Source of the DNA: an uncultured Alcanivorax sp.
GTDB taxonomy: Bacteria > Pseudomonadota > Gammaproteobacteria > Pseudomonadales > Alcanivoracaceae
Length of the DNA: 64,000 nucleotides
Direction of reading: 5' to 3'
Assembly: GCF_947258575.1 (NCBI RefSeq)
Contig: NZ_CAMYIV010000012.1
Coordinates: 522,273-586,272 of the forward strand
In this document: one piece after another, positions 63,810 through 64,000 of the stretch
How positions within the stretch are numbered: position 1 is the stretch's first letter
Layout of the letters: each line of letters opens with the position of its first letter
Notes under the pieces: model-generated
Databases searched by the model: none
Told to the model about the DNA's origin: nothing
Seen by the model: the letters and a program-made list of their open reading frames with translations, nothing else
Made by a program: the position numbers and the translations under genes

Positions 63810-64000
63810 TGAATAGCGATTGGCTACTATTAATCCGGTAATTGAATGCATTTCGCCATACTTCCGTTGTGCTGTAGGAGCGTCGCTCGCGGCGCGATGT
63901 CAACGTTATCAATCGCGCCGCGAGCGACGCTCCTACAGCACAACGGAAGTATGGCGAAATGCATTCAATTACCGGATTAATAGTAGCCAATCGCTATTCA
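63810..64000. repeat. Perfect long inverted repeat at the window end
   Basis: 63810-63898 and 63912-64000 are exact reverse complements (89 bases each) around a 13-base centre (GTCAACGTTATCA). The inner part, TGTAGGAGCGTCGCTCGCGG and onward, is the REP-type repeat in two opposed copies. The outer part, TGAATAGCGATTGGCTACTA and onward, is not repetitive elsewhere in the window. The right arm reaches the last base, so the true length may be greater. Confidence 0.95.

Overview
The window comes from a GC-rich gammaproteobacterium. Gene orders such as infC-rpmI-rplT-pheS-pheT-ihfA, bamB-der, guaB-guaA and recC-recB-recD, a BarA/GacS-style hybrid kinase, a YdbH/YnbE/YdbL operon and paired acyl-CoA dehydrogenases point to a marine, lipid- or hydrocarbon-using relative of Alcanivorax. 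The genus is an inference from gene content, not a database result. No rRNA operon, CRISPR array, prophage or intact transposase is visible.

Layout. 1-6.9 kb: end of bamB, der, then a TonB-dependent receptor, a periplasmic binding protein and a hybrid histidine kinase that look like one sensing unit. 6.9-11.5 kb: xseA (convergent), guaB, guaA. 11.6-18.8 kb: a LuxR-type regulator and the translation operon infC-rpmI-rplT-pheS-pheT-ihfA-merR-like; infC keeps its ATT start. 19.2-31.5 kb: tRNA-Pro(GGG) flanked by two copies of a repeat, then a defence island: type I restriction-modification genes hsdR, hsdM and hsdS, a Fic AMP-transferase gene placed between hsdR and hsdM, two unrecognised proteins, a PD-(D/E)XK/DUF5655 protein, a small Cys/His protein, and a 30-codon scrap that looks like the Walker B region of an SMC/JetC-type ATPase. 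31.5-40.9 kb: a YlqF/RbgA GTPase, two acyl-CoA dehydrogenases, a TetR regulator and an operon with two DUF2236 (MpaB/latex-clearing-like haem oxygenase) proteins, an acyl-CoA ligase and an FMN-binding protein. The second DUF2236 protein is fused to a LolB-like lipoprotein domain. 41-45.7 kb: ydbH-ynbE-ydbL (intermembrane lipid transport) and an OmpA-family porin. 45.9-55.3 kb: recC-recB-recD on the minus strand with palindromic repeats in both gaps. 55.4-63.4 kb: a small secreted protein, a MocR-type regulator, a DUF3332 lipoprotein, KamA, cardiolipin synthase, a START-domain protein, an orphan PLDc_N protein and an MFS exporter. 63.5-64 kb: tRNA-Arg(CCT), a duplicated copy of its promoter and 5' end, and a perfect inverted repeat of at least 89 bp per arm at the window edge.

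The most distinctive signals are (1) the LolB-DUF2236 fusion and its operon, a candidate lipid or terpenoid oxidation system at the outer membrane; (2) the restriction island with an embedded Fic gene under a cluster of palindromes and a REP element inserted in frame in hsdM; (3) the SMC-like remnant at the island edge; and (4) the terminal long palindrome. At least seven kinds of palindromic repeat occupy the intergenic space, and in several places they sit inside operons or touch coding sequence.
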